64,000 bases of DNA from Nemertoderma westbladi. Its lineage: Eukaryota > Xenacoelomorpha > Nemertodermatida > Nemertodermatidae. A program made the position numbers and the translations under genes. Positions 38,035 to 49,946 of the stretch are shown here, piece by piece. The stretch lies in NCBI GenBank assembly GCA_032718475.1, contig JAUCBJ010001551.1, positions 83,495 to 147,494 of the forward strand. The letters are read 5' to 3'. Below the pieces are notes generated by a model. The model saw only the letters and a program-made list of their open reading frames with translations, searched no databases and was not told the origin of the DNA. Position 1 is the stretch's first letter, and each line of letters starts with the position of its first letter.

Positions 38035-38389
38035 GCTCATGTATCCGGCCTACACTGGCTGACTGATTAGGTTACGGTACCGGCGTTACCTACTCAACCT
38101 ACTGAGTTCGTCCCTTTCTGGCAGTCTGGTTAATGACAGAATGAATTGCTGTACCGTAGCCTTCTGTCTGTCTGTCTGTCTGTAGGCCTATACCGGTACT
38201 GCTACACTGTCTGACTGTGTTATAATCCTCCATCCAATTCCTTGTATCCTTGTATTGTGTATTCTCTGTATCCCGGTATTAAAAAACAAACAAAAACAAA
38301 TGTTAAATAGCCTAAACGGTACCGGTAACTGAGTTTAGCACACCATCACCAATTTGAACAAACTACCGGGACCCGTAGTTGATTTTGTT
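38035..38389. other. Upstream region of the p38 gene
   Basis: Contains a TCTG microsatellite (about 38163-38186) and several ACCGGTA words. In-frame stops occur shortly before 38354, so the coding frame cannot extend far upstream without splicing. No clear core promoter motif is seen. Confidence 0.4.
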
Positions 38390-39490
38390 ATGGAAGCTGC
38401 GGCGCAAACGCAACAGCAACATATTTATAACCGCTCAGGATTCTATGTTACCGAACTCAATAAAACGGTATTCGAGGTTCCTGATCGTTACCAAAACCTC
38501 ATGCCCATCGGTTCCGGTGCCTACGGGACTGTCTGCAGTGCCGTCAACACCGAAACGGGAAAAAACGTCGCCATTAAAAAATTATCGCGCCCCTTCCAAA
38601 CGCTGGTCCACGCAAAAAGAACCTACAGAGAACTGAGACTTCTAAAACACTTCCATCATGACAATGTTATTCAGCTTATGGGCGTGTTCACCCCTGCAAC
38701 CAATCTGGCGGAGTTTCAAGACGTTTACTTCGTGACAGACCTAATGGGAGCCGACCTAGCCAACATTATAAAGTACCAAGAGTTAAGCGATGACCACATT
38801 CAGTTCCTAACCTACCAGATAATGCGTGGACTCAAACACGTCCACAGTGCCGGTATTCTACATCGGGACCTCAAGCCCTCGAACATCGCCGTCAATGAAG
38901 ATTGCGAACTCCGTATCCTGGACTTCGGGTTGGCCCGGATGTCGGACGACTCCATGACGGGCTACGTAGCCACCCGCTGGTACCGTGCTCCGGAGATAAT
39001 GCTAAACTGGATGCACTACAGCGAGACGGTGGATGTCTGGAGCGTCGGCTGCATAATGGCCGAGATGCTGACGCGACGGACGCTGTTCCCGGGGATCGAC
39101 GCGATCGACCAGCTCGAGAAGATCCTCGACCTGGTCGGGACGCCGGACGCGGCCTTCCTCTCGCGGATGTCCTCCGCCGAGGCGCGTCGCTACATCGAGT
39201 CGATGACGTCTCGCCCCGGCCGCCCCTTCACGCAGTTCTTCCAGAGCGCCAACCCAGACGCAGTGGATCTGCTCGCCCGCATGCTGGTTCTGGATCCTCG
39301 GGATAGGATCACAGCGGCCGGCGCCTTGGAGCATCCCTACCTGCAGCAGTACCACGACCCGTCCGACGAGCCGGACAGCGAGCCCTTCGTCGCCTCCTTC
39401 GAGAACCTCCAGACCTCCTCCATAGCCGAGTGGAGCGCGATGGTTTATAGCGAGGTGGTTGATTACGAGGATCGCGATAGGGGCGCATAG
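38390..39490 (+). CDS. MAPK14: p38 MAP kinase, intronless
   Basis: Stress-activated MAP kinase of the p38 group, 366 residues from ATG at 38390, close to the usual ~360. Visible features: glycine loop GSGAYGTV 41-48, ATP Lys K63, alpha-C Glu E81, gatekeeper Thr T116 in [13 protein letters not shown] 158-160, DFG 178-180, dual-phosphorylation motif TGY 190-192 in [18 protein letters not shown] insert near 240-280, and the acidic docking stretch YHDPSDEP 321-328. It would be activated by MKK3/6-type kinases and move between cytoplasm and nucleus. In-frame codons before the ATG start from TTG only. Most animal p38 genes have introns; a complete single-exon copy suggests a retrocopy or lineage-specific intron loss. 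GC content rises strongly after about 38900. The orthologue choice among p38 paralogues is not resolved. Confidence 0.95.
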   Translation: MEAAAQTQQQHIYNRSGFYVTELNKTVFEVPDRYQNLMPIGSGAYGTVCSAVNTETGKNVAIKKLSRPFQTLVHAKRTYRELRLLKHFHHDNVIQLMGVFTPATNLAEFQDVYFVTDLMGADLANIIKYQELSDDHIQFLTYQIMRGLKHVHSAGILHRDLKPSNIAVNEDCELRILDFGLARMSDDSMTGYVATRWYRAPEIMLNWMHYSETVDVWSVGCIMAEMLTRRTLFPGIDAIDQLEKILDLVGTPDAAFLSRMSSAEARRYIESMTSRPGRPFTQFFQSANPDAVDLLARMLVLDPRDRITAAGALEHPYLQQYHDPSDEPDSEPFVASFENLQTSSIAEWSAMVYSEVVDYEDRDRGA

Positions 39491-41268
39491 GGATGGGAGA
39501 GGGCGGGCAGTACGACAGATCGCTAGTTGTCTGTCCGTCTGTCTGTATTCCAGGAGACTTCCCTAGAGACCAACGATTTGAACACCGAATTTAGAACTTA
39601 TCATGATTCTTATACGATTACTCTGCGTTCCTTCAGAGATTTCTGGTGGAATTGCCATTTTTATTACAATTAATTATGTTATCAGAATTCTCGGATTAGC
39701 CAAACTTATCTCAAGTTATTCTTCGCCTGGTTTCTACGTTGTATATAAGTGATGAGGCTTACTAACTGATACACCAAGCTGCACTCACATTGAGCTGCTG
39801 AACCACAAATTATTTCTTGTATATTTTAGTTACTTTATTTATCCGCTTCTAGCTAAGCTATATAACCATGTTATGTAAATGAGTTTCGGCTTTATTAATA
39901 TAGTAACTAATGTATTTAATCGGAATGCTAATATTGAATCGGTTCAGTTGGTTCTTGAAAACAATTAATCATTGCCAGTTTCCATTTATCTTTGCCATTA
40001 TACCGACACTTCTCTGTGGATTACTGCGTATATACTATATACCATTAAATTGTTTTATATCGTGTCAAACAAAGTAGCTATGACACTTACCACACTTATT
40101 TTGTACTCAATGCGCACATAATAAAAAGATCCTCTTTACAAATGTATTTGTAAAGAACAGTTTATATTTGCTTACGTTTCTTATCTTTTAATGTTTTCTT
40201 TTTGAATGCAGTTTTATAGAATATATGGGACACATAAATCAAAACCACAAAGACATATATATATATATTTGGCATGACGCTGTCAAAACTAAATAAAGTT
40301 GAATGAACAGGGATTTTATTGATGATTTGTTATCCTACCGTTTGTGAGGGATATTTAGTGGTTATGATTCCTATTTTGAATGCAATAATTAGGTCTGGTG
40401 CAGTTTTACAGGTTGGGCTATTTCTGGTCAGCTGATGACTTGTCGGGTTTACCGATTTCTCCTACAATATGCAGCATATTGTTCATGGGTACAATTAAAT
40501 TTATCCCGGTATCTTTTAGTTTGTTTTGGTTAGGATTTAGGGGTTTTCTTTTGACATGATCATATCGTTTTGTGTTTGTTTTTTATGGGTCTACTAGTAC
40601 CAGTGTAGTTATTTGTTTTTTTGTTGTTTATTCCCGTTTTTCGTTTTATATTTTTGAACATCGTTCGATTGTTTTTTCCAGTGTGATGAGGCGGTAAAAC
40701 TACAGTTGATAGCACATTTGAATTTATCAATTTAATTTATTGATTTGTCGATGTGTCTGTATACCGTTACCTACATTTCGGTATTTTGTTCATTGGATAG
40801 CCGCATTATTTCTGATAGTTTTATTAACAATACGCTATTATCTGTATCATCTTTAATCGCTCCCCGTTTAGACGACTCTTTACTCTTTGTTAGTTTGGTG
40901 CAGAAGTACAGGCATGTTCTATCTAGTTTGAGCGACTATTATTGTTTATGATCAATAAATTGTTGTAGTTAATAATGTTTGAAGCTGGAAATGTGCTGAA
41001 ACATGTATATATATCGTATGTTAGCCTTAAAATAGCTAGATCTATTTTTTTTTTAGGTTTTGAAGTCCTTTTGACTGTATATTTCAATTTTACGTAAAAT
41101 ATAATTATTATTCATTACATCATCTCATCATTACAATAAATATTATATTACAATGCTATTGATCATTATTATCAACGTTAATTATTTATTAGTTAATAAA
41201 TAATCGAAGTTTATTGTATTGCTTAGTTTTTTAAATAAACAAACCTAACTATAATGGGAGTTTATATA
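39491..41268. other. p38 3' flank and intergenic
   Basis: AT-rich. AATAAA occurs at 40120-40125 and 40292-40297, candidates for p38 polyadenylation. Short ORFs here show no family features. Confidence 0.45.
40292..40297 (+). terminator. Candidate poly(A) signal, p38 gene
   Basis: AATAAA about 800 bp after the stop; another lies at 40120-40125. Which one is used cannot be told from the sequence. Confidence 0.3.
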
Positions 41269-41662
41269 CCGGGTGTTCCATAATGATCCCCCCCCCCCCC
41301 TGGCCAGCCAAAACTGCCAGACACGCACCTTAGTGTAATATATCATTCGAAAGATAATTTAATTCTGAGCTTGCATGCAAAAATTTAGGGTCCAATACAA
41401 AAGTATAAAAATTGTATAGGCTATTCTTTAAACCTATCTTACTTCCAATATTTTATTTAATCACAATTAAAAAAAAATATAATTTATCCAGCGTTAGTCA
41501 TCAGTGACTTTGTTTGTATACTTTTGTAATGGACCCTAAATTTTTGCATGCAAGCTCAGAATTAAATTATCTTTCGAATGATATATTACACTAAGGTGCA
41601 TGTCTCGCAGTTTTCGCTGGCCAGGGGGGGGGGGGGGGGGGGAATCATTATGTAACACCCGG
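41269..41662. mobile_element. Tc1/mariner-type hairpin MITE, 394 bp
   Basis: Ends CCGGGTGTTCCATAATGA and TCATTATGTAACACCCGG, flanked by TA on both sides (41267-41268, 41663-41664). The arms pair for about 130 bp each, including CCTTAGTGTAATATATCATT and its mirror, with a central loop of roughly 110 bp. A C-run in the left arm (41288-41299) faces a G-run in the right arm (41626-41641). No transposase. Confidence 0.9.
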
Positions 41663-41733
41663 TACTTTGTTAGAAATACAAATAATTATAGGGTGGGGGT
41701 TAATATTGTTAGAATTAATTGAGAAAATCTGTT

Positions 41734-41739
41734 TTTATT
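41734..41739 (-). terminator. Candidate poly(A) signal of the RhoGEF gene
   Basis: TTTATT on the plus strand gives AATAAA on the minus strand, about 130 bp beyond the RhoGEF stop codon. Confidence 0.4.
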
Positions 41740-41867
41740 ATGATAGACGGAATAATTAATAATATTAAATCAAAATACACAATAATACTTAATATTAATA
41801 ATATAATTAAAGTCTGGTTAAGCGAGATGGGCATTTATATTAAGTAAATCAAACAACACGAAATATA

Positions 41868-43667
41868 TTACGTCATCATTGTTACTGTAACTTTAGGAAT
41901 ATCAAATTGTTTAGAATCTTGGCTGGTTAACTTCTGACACGATTGCTTTGCTTTTTGTATGGCTGCAACCCAGGCTCCAGCCTGTCTGCTATTAGCGGTC
42001 TGAACTGTAAATACCTCTTCAGGTATCCTATACGTTGTGTTGCTGTACACCAAAAGGAATGTACTCTTATCTTGGAGTTCGTGCAAATGGAGCTGATTCA
42101 ATATCATTAAGGGTTTAAGTAGTTTTATTTTGTCGTCCCGTTTGGTACTTTTAGAAACTAGGAAAATATCGGTAAATAAATAGCCATAGGATTCAACCTT
42201 TCTGGTACCCTCTTTGATTTTAAATGGGCCATCCATTAAAATCTTGCGTTTTTTCCGCGTGTTTGGGATGGGGTTGATTAAATTAAGTGCGGGATATCTT
42301 TTCACAATATCACAAACCTCATCGCTATAATCAATAATGTTTGGGTAAGATTCAATCTGGGAATTCAATTTCCTCAACACGTGTAACTCTTCATTATTAT
42401 TAACCTCTTCATTAACTTTACCGATAAATACATTAACTTCACTAACAATGTTCTCTAGTATCGAATATTCATCTTTGGTCGCCAATTTTCCCTGCATTGT
42501 CTTTAGTAAAAGGGGATACTTAGTAAGTCTTTGCATTGGTTTAACCATCATATCCGATAGCAGTAGTCTATTACATTCGGGCCAGGATTCGCCCCATTCC
42601 ACAAATCGTTTAAATATTTCGTTTTCATTGTAACACATTTTCATGTATTCAATGCTGCTCTGAGCTTGTATACCTTGTTCTATGTAGGGTTGGAAATTAA
42701 TTTCGAATTTCTTAAACAATTCAGCAATGAGAATGGCGTCGACACAATTACCTGTCTCGCGACTAACTTCCACTATTTTCTTCATATTAGTCCAGAGATT
42801 AATGTGACACTTCCTCACATCCCTCATATTACTAAAAAGTACTATAGTATCTACTTCCCGCAGTATATTTTGTGAATGCAAATGTTCTAGTGGAGACAAA
42901 AATAGATTAATTATTACATCTAAATGTCGAATATGCGAGGATTCTGTTGTGAACAATTCCCAAAGAACGGATTGTTGGGTAAACAGTCTCTTACTAAGGT
43001 TGCTGGCATCCTCCACAATATCGGCCCAGTCACCAGCTACGCGCGTATCCATTGGCGCATCAGGCGTATCAAACATTTCATCTGAACTTCGCGAATTCAC
43101 AGCTTTGAAGTTGTTCAGCAGAAGTTCCAAATGTTTAATTTCCTGCTGCTGCGAGTTTGTCGTTGACGATGTTGCTTTGCTTTTTTCCTTTACACCCGAG
43201 GAACCCTTTGAGAAGAGCCGACGTCTCGCTATAGTTGATATAGAGTTGGACCTAATCTTTGATCTTTGTGGTCCTATTGCTAAATCAGCGACTGATACTG
43301 CCCTCCTTCCATGGGAGGAGTAGGTATGTAGCATGTACAGATTATTTGGATTTATCAGAGAATCATAATAAGTAACTTGTGAAATATCGGAGCATGAATT
43401 ATACCTCCGATGGCTGGAGTTCGATTCAACTACAACATCTGCTTTCTTATAAATATTATAAGTGGGTGACCCACTCAATTGGCTTGGCACGCTATCCCAT
43501 TTATCCATCACCCCCCTGCTGGAAGGTTCGGTGCATTGATTATTCGCAATGTTGGTGGATTTTTCATGATTTGGTATCTCGCACCCTATAGCAGAAACCC
43601 TGCAGGTTGGTAAGGAGCTTATCAGCCAAAATACAGAAGCCAATACGTAAATGAACGCGGCATACAT
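41868..43667 (-). CDS. PLEKHG5: DH-PH RhoGEF, PLEKHG5/6 type, single exon
   Basis: Guanine nucleotide exchange factor for Rho GTPases, 599 codons. A Dbl-homology domain covers about 233-420: VLWELFTTESSHIRHLDVI is its CR1-like start and DMMVKPMQRLTKYPLLLKTM the diagnostic late helix. A PH domain follows at about 474-575 (GPFKIKEG, YGYLFTDIFLVSK, tryptophan in AGAWVAAIQKAK). The DH start closely resembles PLEKHG5/PLEKHG6. The first 230 residues are Ser-rich, low complexity and unlike known domains. The first ~22 residues (MYAAFIYVLASVFWLISSLP) are strongly hydrophobic, unexpected for this family. They may be real, or may be intron read-through before an acceptor-like ACCAACCTGCAG, with the true start further 5'. 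No introns interrupt the domains. Confidence 0.88.
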   Translation of the reverse strand: MYAAFIYVLASVFWLISSLPTCRVSAIGCEIPNHEKSTNIANNQCTEPSSRGVMDKWDSVPSQLSGSPTYNIYKKADVVVESNSSHRRYNSCSDISQVTYYDSLINPNNLYMLHTYSSHGRRAVSVADLAIGPQRSKIRSNSISTIARRRLFSKGSSGVKEKSKATSSTTNSQQQEIKHLELLLNNFKAVNSRSSDEMFDTPDAPMDTRVAGDWADIVEDASNLSKRLFTQQSVLWELFTTESSHIRHLDVIINLFLSPLEHLHSQNILREVDTIVLFSNMRDVRKCHINLWTNMKKIVEVSRETGNCVDAILIAELFKKFEINFQPYIEQGIQAQSSIEYMKMCYNENEIFKRFVEWGESWPECNRLLLSDMMVKPMQRLTKYPLLLKTMQGKLATKDEYSILENIVSEVNVFIGKVNEEVNNNEELHVLRKLNSQIESYPNIIDYSDEVCDIVKRYPALNLINPIPNTRKKRKILMDGPFKIKEGTRKVESYGYLFTDIFLVSKSTKRDDKIKLLKPLMILNQLHLHELQDKSTFLLVYSNTTYRIPEEVFTVQTANSRQAGAWVAAIQKAKQSCQKLTSQDSKQFDIPKVTVTMMT

Positions 43668-45379
43668 TTATTAAACATGCTTTGTAATGAAAATGTATGT
43701 ATGTATGTGTATTGTATATGGAACATGGCATATGTGACGAACTTCGTGATTTTGTAATGGACATATTGTAATGGATTAATTAAAATGGTACAGTGTATGC
43801 AATGACGTGTATCTTGTTACCGTATTGACGCAGGTTACGAGGTATTTTTAAGGAATAATGAAGCGGCTTTGGAGGGAAGCCAACAAAGACAATGGCGTCC
43901 CGATATATTAATAATGGTGTATCAGTCGGTACTGAATTTACCACCAAGTAAGGGCATAATCATTCACTCAATATCACATGGGGAACTTCAGTGAAATTTG
44001 TACTAGAAAGCCATCAAGCTGGCTGGAAGGATCCCGGGGGAAGAATCCTATTTACAAGACTATAACAAATAAACCTAGTCGGTCAGCAGTAAGTAAACAA
44101 TTGTCTAAACTATAAGGCGTGGGGCTATCTGACTTTGTGGCTCGTCCCACACAATAAAAAATGAAACTTTGCTATGACAACACACCCGGTTCTTTTAAAT
44201 TTGCGTGATTTGAGTTTTATGCTCGCACCACTATTTGTACGAAATGTTAAAACTTATCTTACAGTATGCCAATGTAGTAATGGTATTAAAATATAATTGA
44301 ATTAATTTACACTATTAATGCTTCAGCTAAAAAATGATGCTAATCCTATGTAATAAAAAAAATAAGAATATTATTTTTAAGAACTCTCTACATATGTCCT
44401 ATACAAAATAATCAGCCCAATGATTCGTGGAATAATAATATAATCCTACTGCAGTGGTATATTTTATTTTGTTTATTGACAACTCAACCCTGTCTATCCC
44501 TGAGAGCTGATAAAGGATGTGTAGACTCAGTCAGCAGCTAGCAGCAGGAGGGGTGTAGTCAAAGTCAAGAAATTCTGCATTGATGGAATTCTATCTCAGG
44601 CAGCCCTGCACTCAACCATTACTACACAGCTAGCTGCTGCAGCAGCTCAGGGCAGAGTTGTTACTTTACCATTGCTTTTAATTTCGCGACAAAATAATTT
44701 CAAAAAACGAAATATATATCGAATACAACACATAGAATCGATCTGATATTTTGTAACGCGATTATGAACCACCAAATCAATTTACTTTTAAAATTTCAAC
44801 AAAATCGCCAGGCAGGAAGTGCCTGACCCTTGATAATTATCAGTCAGCCAGTCAGTGTTATATATCCTGACATTTTTACAGAAGTATCCCGCAGATTTTT
44901 ACAGTAAGTCTCCCGCCTGTCGAGCGGGCTCCTAATTATATAGGTATCTTATGTGGTTGTTATTATGTAAAGGCAGGCAATGGGCCAGGTGGATATTAAC
45001 AGCTGAGCTAGGCGCTGGACCAATCAGAGCCTAGACTTATGGGGCTGCCTGAACACACATTAGGCATAGGTATTTAAACCAGTACAATCCCATTATTCAG
45101 TTAGTTGTGTGGAAAGTTATTGATAGATAGGCTAGGTTAGTGAACTAGTTTTTACCAGTTTGTTCAGTACGATTCAACATGCAGACATGTTAGTAAACTC
45201 TATGACATTATTTTTATCAGCAATTAATACAATTCAGATTATCAACAAACTCAGTTCTTTTTGTTATACAATAATGTCTGATGGACTTACGTAAAACATG
45301 CAAAACTTAACTCATGAATGCGGCCAAGTTACACAACTCTGCTACTGTAACAGTAAAAACAATAGGCTAATGGCGGTAA
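43668..45379. other. Intergenic between the RhoGEF and the BEL/Pao element
   Basis: The right portion (about 44930-45130) has TATTTAAACCAGTACAATCC followed by a CAGTTAGTTGTG stretch, which looks like an LTR-type promoter, and may be the 5' end of the BEL/Pao element. No direct repeat of it was found past 53600, so LTR status is unproven. The segment 44530-44660 contains inverted AGCTAGCAGC/GCTGCTAGCT-like words. Confidence 0.35.
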
Positions 45380-47880
45380 GATGGAGCAGGAGGAAGAATC
45401 GGTCGGAGAGCGGATGGGACGATTAGAAACTCAAAGGCTGTAGTGCTACCATGTAAGTTAGGTAGGCATACAGTACCGGTATAGACTATAGGATCAACTG
45501 AATATGATGAGTTCAATCTCTGGAAGTGGGGAAGGGGACCAGGCGGCTAGTATCAGGCCTATATAGGGACCCCCCGGAGAACAAAGTGACAGTGATTGGG
45601 CTGGGGTCGGATCGGGACCAACCACTGAGTAGTGGACCAGAGAATGAGGCCACCACTAGAGGCCCGCTGTAGCACCGCAAGGATGATGGGGGTTCGGAAG
45701 TGGGAGCAGGCGGAGCGAGCGAGTCGGGACAGATGCGTGATGGAGCTGCGGCTAGTGTACAGGGAGCTACAAGGCGATGGGGTACGTGAAACCCCGCACC
45801 CATCTGTCATACCAACAAATGGGGACAACTGGATGATCACCCCCAAGGGAAGACACAGGTGTCATTGATCGTCTGGTGAGGAACTACAGGACGTTGAGAA
45901 GACAAGCTAAGGAATCGGGTAACGTTGATATAATAGCTAGGATTACGGAGGTGAATAATTAATTAAGTCACCTAATTAGGTTTGGTAATCGGGAACTTTC
46001 TAGCCAACAGGCATACATAATTGCAAGTGACCTACATGGACTATTATGTACTGGTATCTACCCTAATCAACTAATTGTAGGGCCTTATAAAGTGATCCGT
46101 GTGGGAGTGAGGACAAATAAGCGGGAAAGTAATAGGGCGGGGGAGCAAAACAGCTCGATAAAATCGAGTATGTCTGGGTCTACATCCTCTAAAATATTAA
46201 GAAGGGTGGCAGCCATAGATTTGGAAAGCTGAAAGCGGGAAATATAATTAGAACAAGAAAAATTAGACAGTGAAATTAAAAGAGATAAGAGAGAGCAGAG
46301 AGGGAGAGAGTAGATTGAAATAGAGAATTAGAAAAATTGAGAGTGGAACAAGAAGCGAAAAGGGTGGAAAAGGAAGTGGAAAGGGTGAGAAAGAGAGAAA
46401 ATAAGGAGAGAGAGGTGAGAGAGCGATTAAATAGAACAGTGGTGGAGCAGGAAGAAAGTAGAAAGACGAGGGCAAATATAACTATACAAAATAGAAAATT
46501 GGAAGAACAGCATATATACCAAATAAATTAAACAAATTAGCGACAATGGGGTTTTCAGTGAGTGGAAGGGAAGAAAGTGGTGTGTGCAGCGAGTGGGGTG
46601 AAAGTGTTATGAGTAATAAAAATAATGACGTTTCCATTGACAGTTTTGTTTCTAGATCAATAAGTGATATACACGGACAAACAAACCATTGGTGTGACAA
46701 TACAGCTGACACCGGACAAACAGAAGAACATTAGGATGTACACAATGGTGTAAATAGCAATATGATTCACATTTTTGAAAATTACAGTATACATAATTAT
46801 AATAATAATACCAGTAACATTAGTAATCTAACAGCAGCGGGAAGCGACCAAGGTAGGGGTCGACGGAACACAGCCGATGATGAACGGCGAGTTGAGCCTA
46901 ATAGGCAAGGTTATGAAGGGAATGCACAAAGCAACATCAACTGCAATCCAACAATGAATGCGACCAGCATGCAACAGCAAACCTTGGGAATGGCTTCGCA
47001 TATAGATGCACTAAAGACCAGGATAGAGTTGCCAGCAGTCAAACCTTTATAAGTTCAATGGTGGTAAACCAAAGGAGTACATCCAGTTCAGAAGAATGTA
47101 CAGTAACGAAATTTTATCAAAGAAATTAACCCAAGCAGAGTGTCTGAAATACCTTATAAACTAATATTAGTTATTCACAGCGGGACTAGCCTACGAAATA
47201 GTGCGATAACACCAAGCCATCGAGGGAGGATTTTTTGCTGCATGGGATGTGTTAGATAGCGAATATGGACAGCCAGCAAAAATAATATGGCAAACACTGA
47301 AAACAATAACAATGACATCAGTAGCGGATAGTCCAACTAACATAAAAAGATTCGCAAATAAAATAAAGAAAGCACTTTTTACACTAAAAACACTTGAAAC
47401 ACCATATAAGTTGAACTCATCCCAGAACGTACTCATGGTAGTTGAAGCACTACCAAAGTGGATTAGGAATAAGTGGAGGGAAGAAGGATTCAAGACACAA
47501 GATTGGTAGTAGTTATCGTATATTAAAATATTGTAGTAGTTCCGTGGACAGAGACGGGATGTATTCATCAGGAGTTCATAGAGGAAGTTCAGGTGAACAG
47601 GGCAGAAACAGGTATAGCTCGGGATATCAAGGAAGGAACTACAGCAGCAACCTTCAATTTAGAATGCAAAGAGAGGATCTGAAGAGAGGTAGACTGAACA
47701 TTCCATAGAGCAACATGTTAAATACATTAAAATGAGATACATGATACATCAAACTGTACAGAATGGAAGGCTATACAGCAAACGAGAGACACATTTATAC
47801 ATCGCGATAAAACTTGTGCCACAATTGTGTGAACAGAGGACATATGGAAGATTCATGTACATTTGGAATACCAAAGATGG
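45380..47880 (+). pseudogene. BEL/Pao gag region (broken)
   Basis: A possible start at 45380 (MEQEEESVGERMGRLETQ) is soon stopped. A Glu/Arg-rich coiled coil follows at 46337-46528, then a gag core (YKFNGGKPKEYIQFRRMYSN near 47050; LDSEYGQPAKIIWQTLK from 47252). A CCHC zinc knuckle CHNCVNRGHMEDSC occurs near 47817-47858. Several frameshifts separate the parts. Confidence 0.75.
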
Positions 47881-47912
47881 AAACTGGATGAAATAATAAC
47901 ATAGGAACTGCG

Positions 47913-48116
47913 ATGGGAGAGGAAAAGGAGCAAAGTACAGTGTTTCTCAGAGTAGTAACTGGGAAGATTCGTGGTGTAGATGATAAATCGGTAACTATGC
48001 CAATGTTGATAGATAGCGGTGCTGCATTTACACTAACTGAAAAATTAATAGCGGACAGAATAGGACTGATAACAAGGACAAGCGAGCGACATGGCTGTTA
48101 CAACTATAACTACTAA
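47913..48116 (+). pseudogene. BEL/Pao aspartic protease fragment
   Basis: The frame contains MPMLIDSGAAFTLTEKLIAD; DSGA is the catalytic motif of the retropepsin-like protease. The downstream part (FGMDCLTVHNR, LTPFGWTLSGQL at 48360-48470) belongs to the protease-RT spacer of BEL/Pao pol and lies in another frame. Confidence 0.75.
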
Positions 48117-49946
48117 AGATGAAGTAGTAAGGATAACTACTAAAGATGAAGTAGTGAGGATGATGGTAGGACAGTGCATGATTGAGTCTATCATGCCAGG
48201 ATATAGATTCTCAGAGAAATGCAATCCTTTAGGATAACACAAATACTTAACATCAATGCAAGGAGGCCCACTATTTCAGAAACAGGCAATTATAAACACC
48301 TTAGTGGCAAGATTTCAGGATACCGTATCTCGATGTACCGAAATTGTTGTTAATATTTGGAATGGACTGCCTAACTGTTCACAATAGAATAAAGGTAGTA
48401 TTTGAGGAGAAAGGGTCTGGTGATCCCATTGCAGTATTAACACCTTTCGGGTGGACACTAAGTGGACAGTTAGCTCGGGAAGAAAGACAAATACATCCAT
48501 GCAATACAGATGTATGTCGGCAATGACTGAGACAATGGAACAAGGATTGGAGAGACATCTACAGGAGTTAATCCAAATGGACACGGAGGGTATAAAAGAT
48601 ACAAAGAGAGGAATATCAGTGGAAGATAAAGAAGCTATGCGGATGGTAAAAGAGAGCATGAAGTGTGAGAATGGTAGATATACGATAGGAATGGCATGGA
48701 AGAAGCTGAAGAACCCCCTACCAAACCACAGGAGAATGGTAGTGACACGATTAAAGAAGTTAAAGCAAACCTCACAAAAATCAAGGAGAAAAGTGAATAT
48801 CTCCATAGAACCAAAAGGAAATATGTAGAGAAGGGGTGGGCAGTGGAACTACCTGCAGATGAACCAGATATGGACCAAACTTATTATCTACTGTTATACA
48901 TCGCAGTAGATGCAAGAAAAGGTAATAAGCTAACAATGGTAGTAAATGCAGTCACGAAGACAGACGAGGTAGCATTGAATGATTACCTTCTGGAAGGACA
49001 GAACATCACTACAGCAGTATATAAGTATTAATAGGTTCGGGAACATATTTTGTATTCATATGCGACATTGAGCGCATGTTTAATCAGGTATTAGTAATGA
49101 AAGAAGCCAGTGAAGTCAGTGGTTTTTGTGGTATAATGGTGATGTAGACCCGGCTGTGATACCAAGCTATAAGATGGTAGTTCACAATATGGGAGCAAAA
49201 TGTTCTTCATATACCACCATTACTGCAATACAGAACACTACCAAAGGAAAAGAACGACATATACAGTCTGAAAGCCATAGAAATGATTCAAAAGGGATTG
49301 TATGTTGATGATGGGATAGGGTCATGAAACACAGTAGTAGCAACCATCAACTTGGCTCGCAAAGTTTGATATATTGAAAGGGCGAGGATTTAACATAATA
49401 AAGTTTAAATCAAACTCAACAGAGTTCGTGGAGGCCATGGGTGATGGCATCGAAGGAGCAGCATCAGAGAAGGCAAAGTTGGTACTGTTGAACAGTAAGG
49501 AAAAGTTAGCAGCTGACAAAAGATATCAGCTGGTACAAAGAGCCTTAGGAATAAAATGGAACAGAGAGACCAACATGCTAGAATATCAATTCACACATGT
49601 GGGACACGATATAAACACGAAAAGAGGGTAACTTTCATACATTACGATCCTTTAGGACTCGCATCACCATTGTTGGTGATAGGAAAACAAATCCTGAAGA
49701 AAGTATACTGATTAAAGGATGGGTGGGACGAACAAGTGCTGGAAGAGATTGCAAAGGAGTGGAAAATCTGGACTGCGAGTATACAAGAAATGGGAAAGAT
49801 TATGATGCCGAGAGCTTACTTCCCAGGTGGCAGGATGGAATACCTAGAACTGCATATGTTCGGAGATGCATTGCTTGAGGCGTATGGGGCGGCGCTATAT
49901 ATCGTACAACGGGGCAGGGATAGGTACACTCGACTGATCTTTAGTA

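Noticed and set aside
38354-38389. p38 start at 38354
   Set aside because: The codon is TTG. The first ATG in frame is 38390, and p38 proteins do not have the extra residues.
39002-39355. 117-codon minus-strand ORF in the p38 gene
   Set aside because: Antisense shadow in the GC-rich half of p38, no family features.
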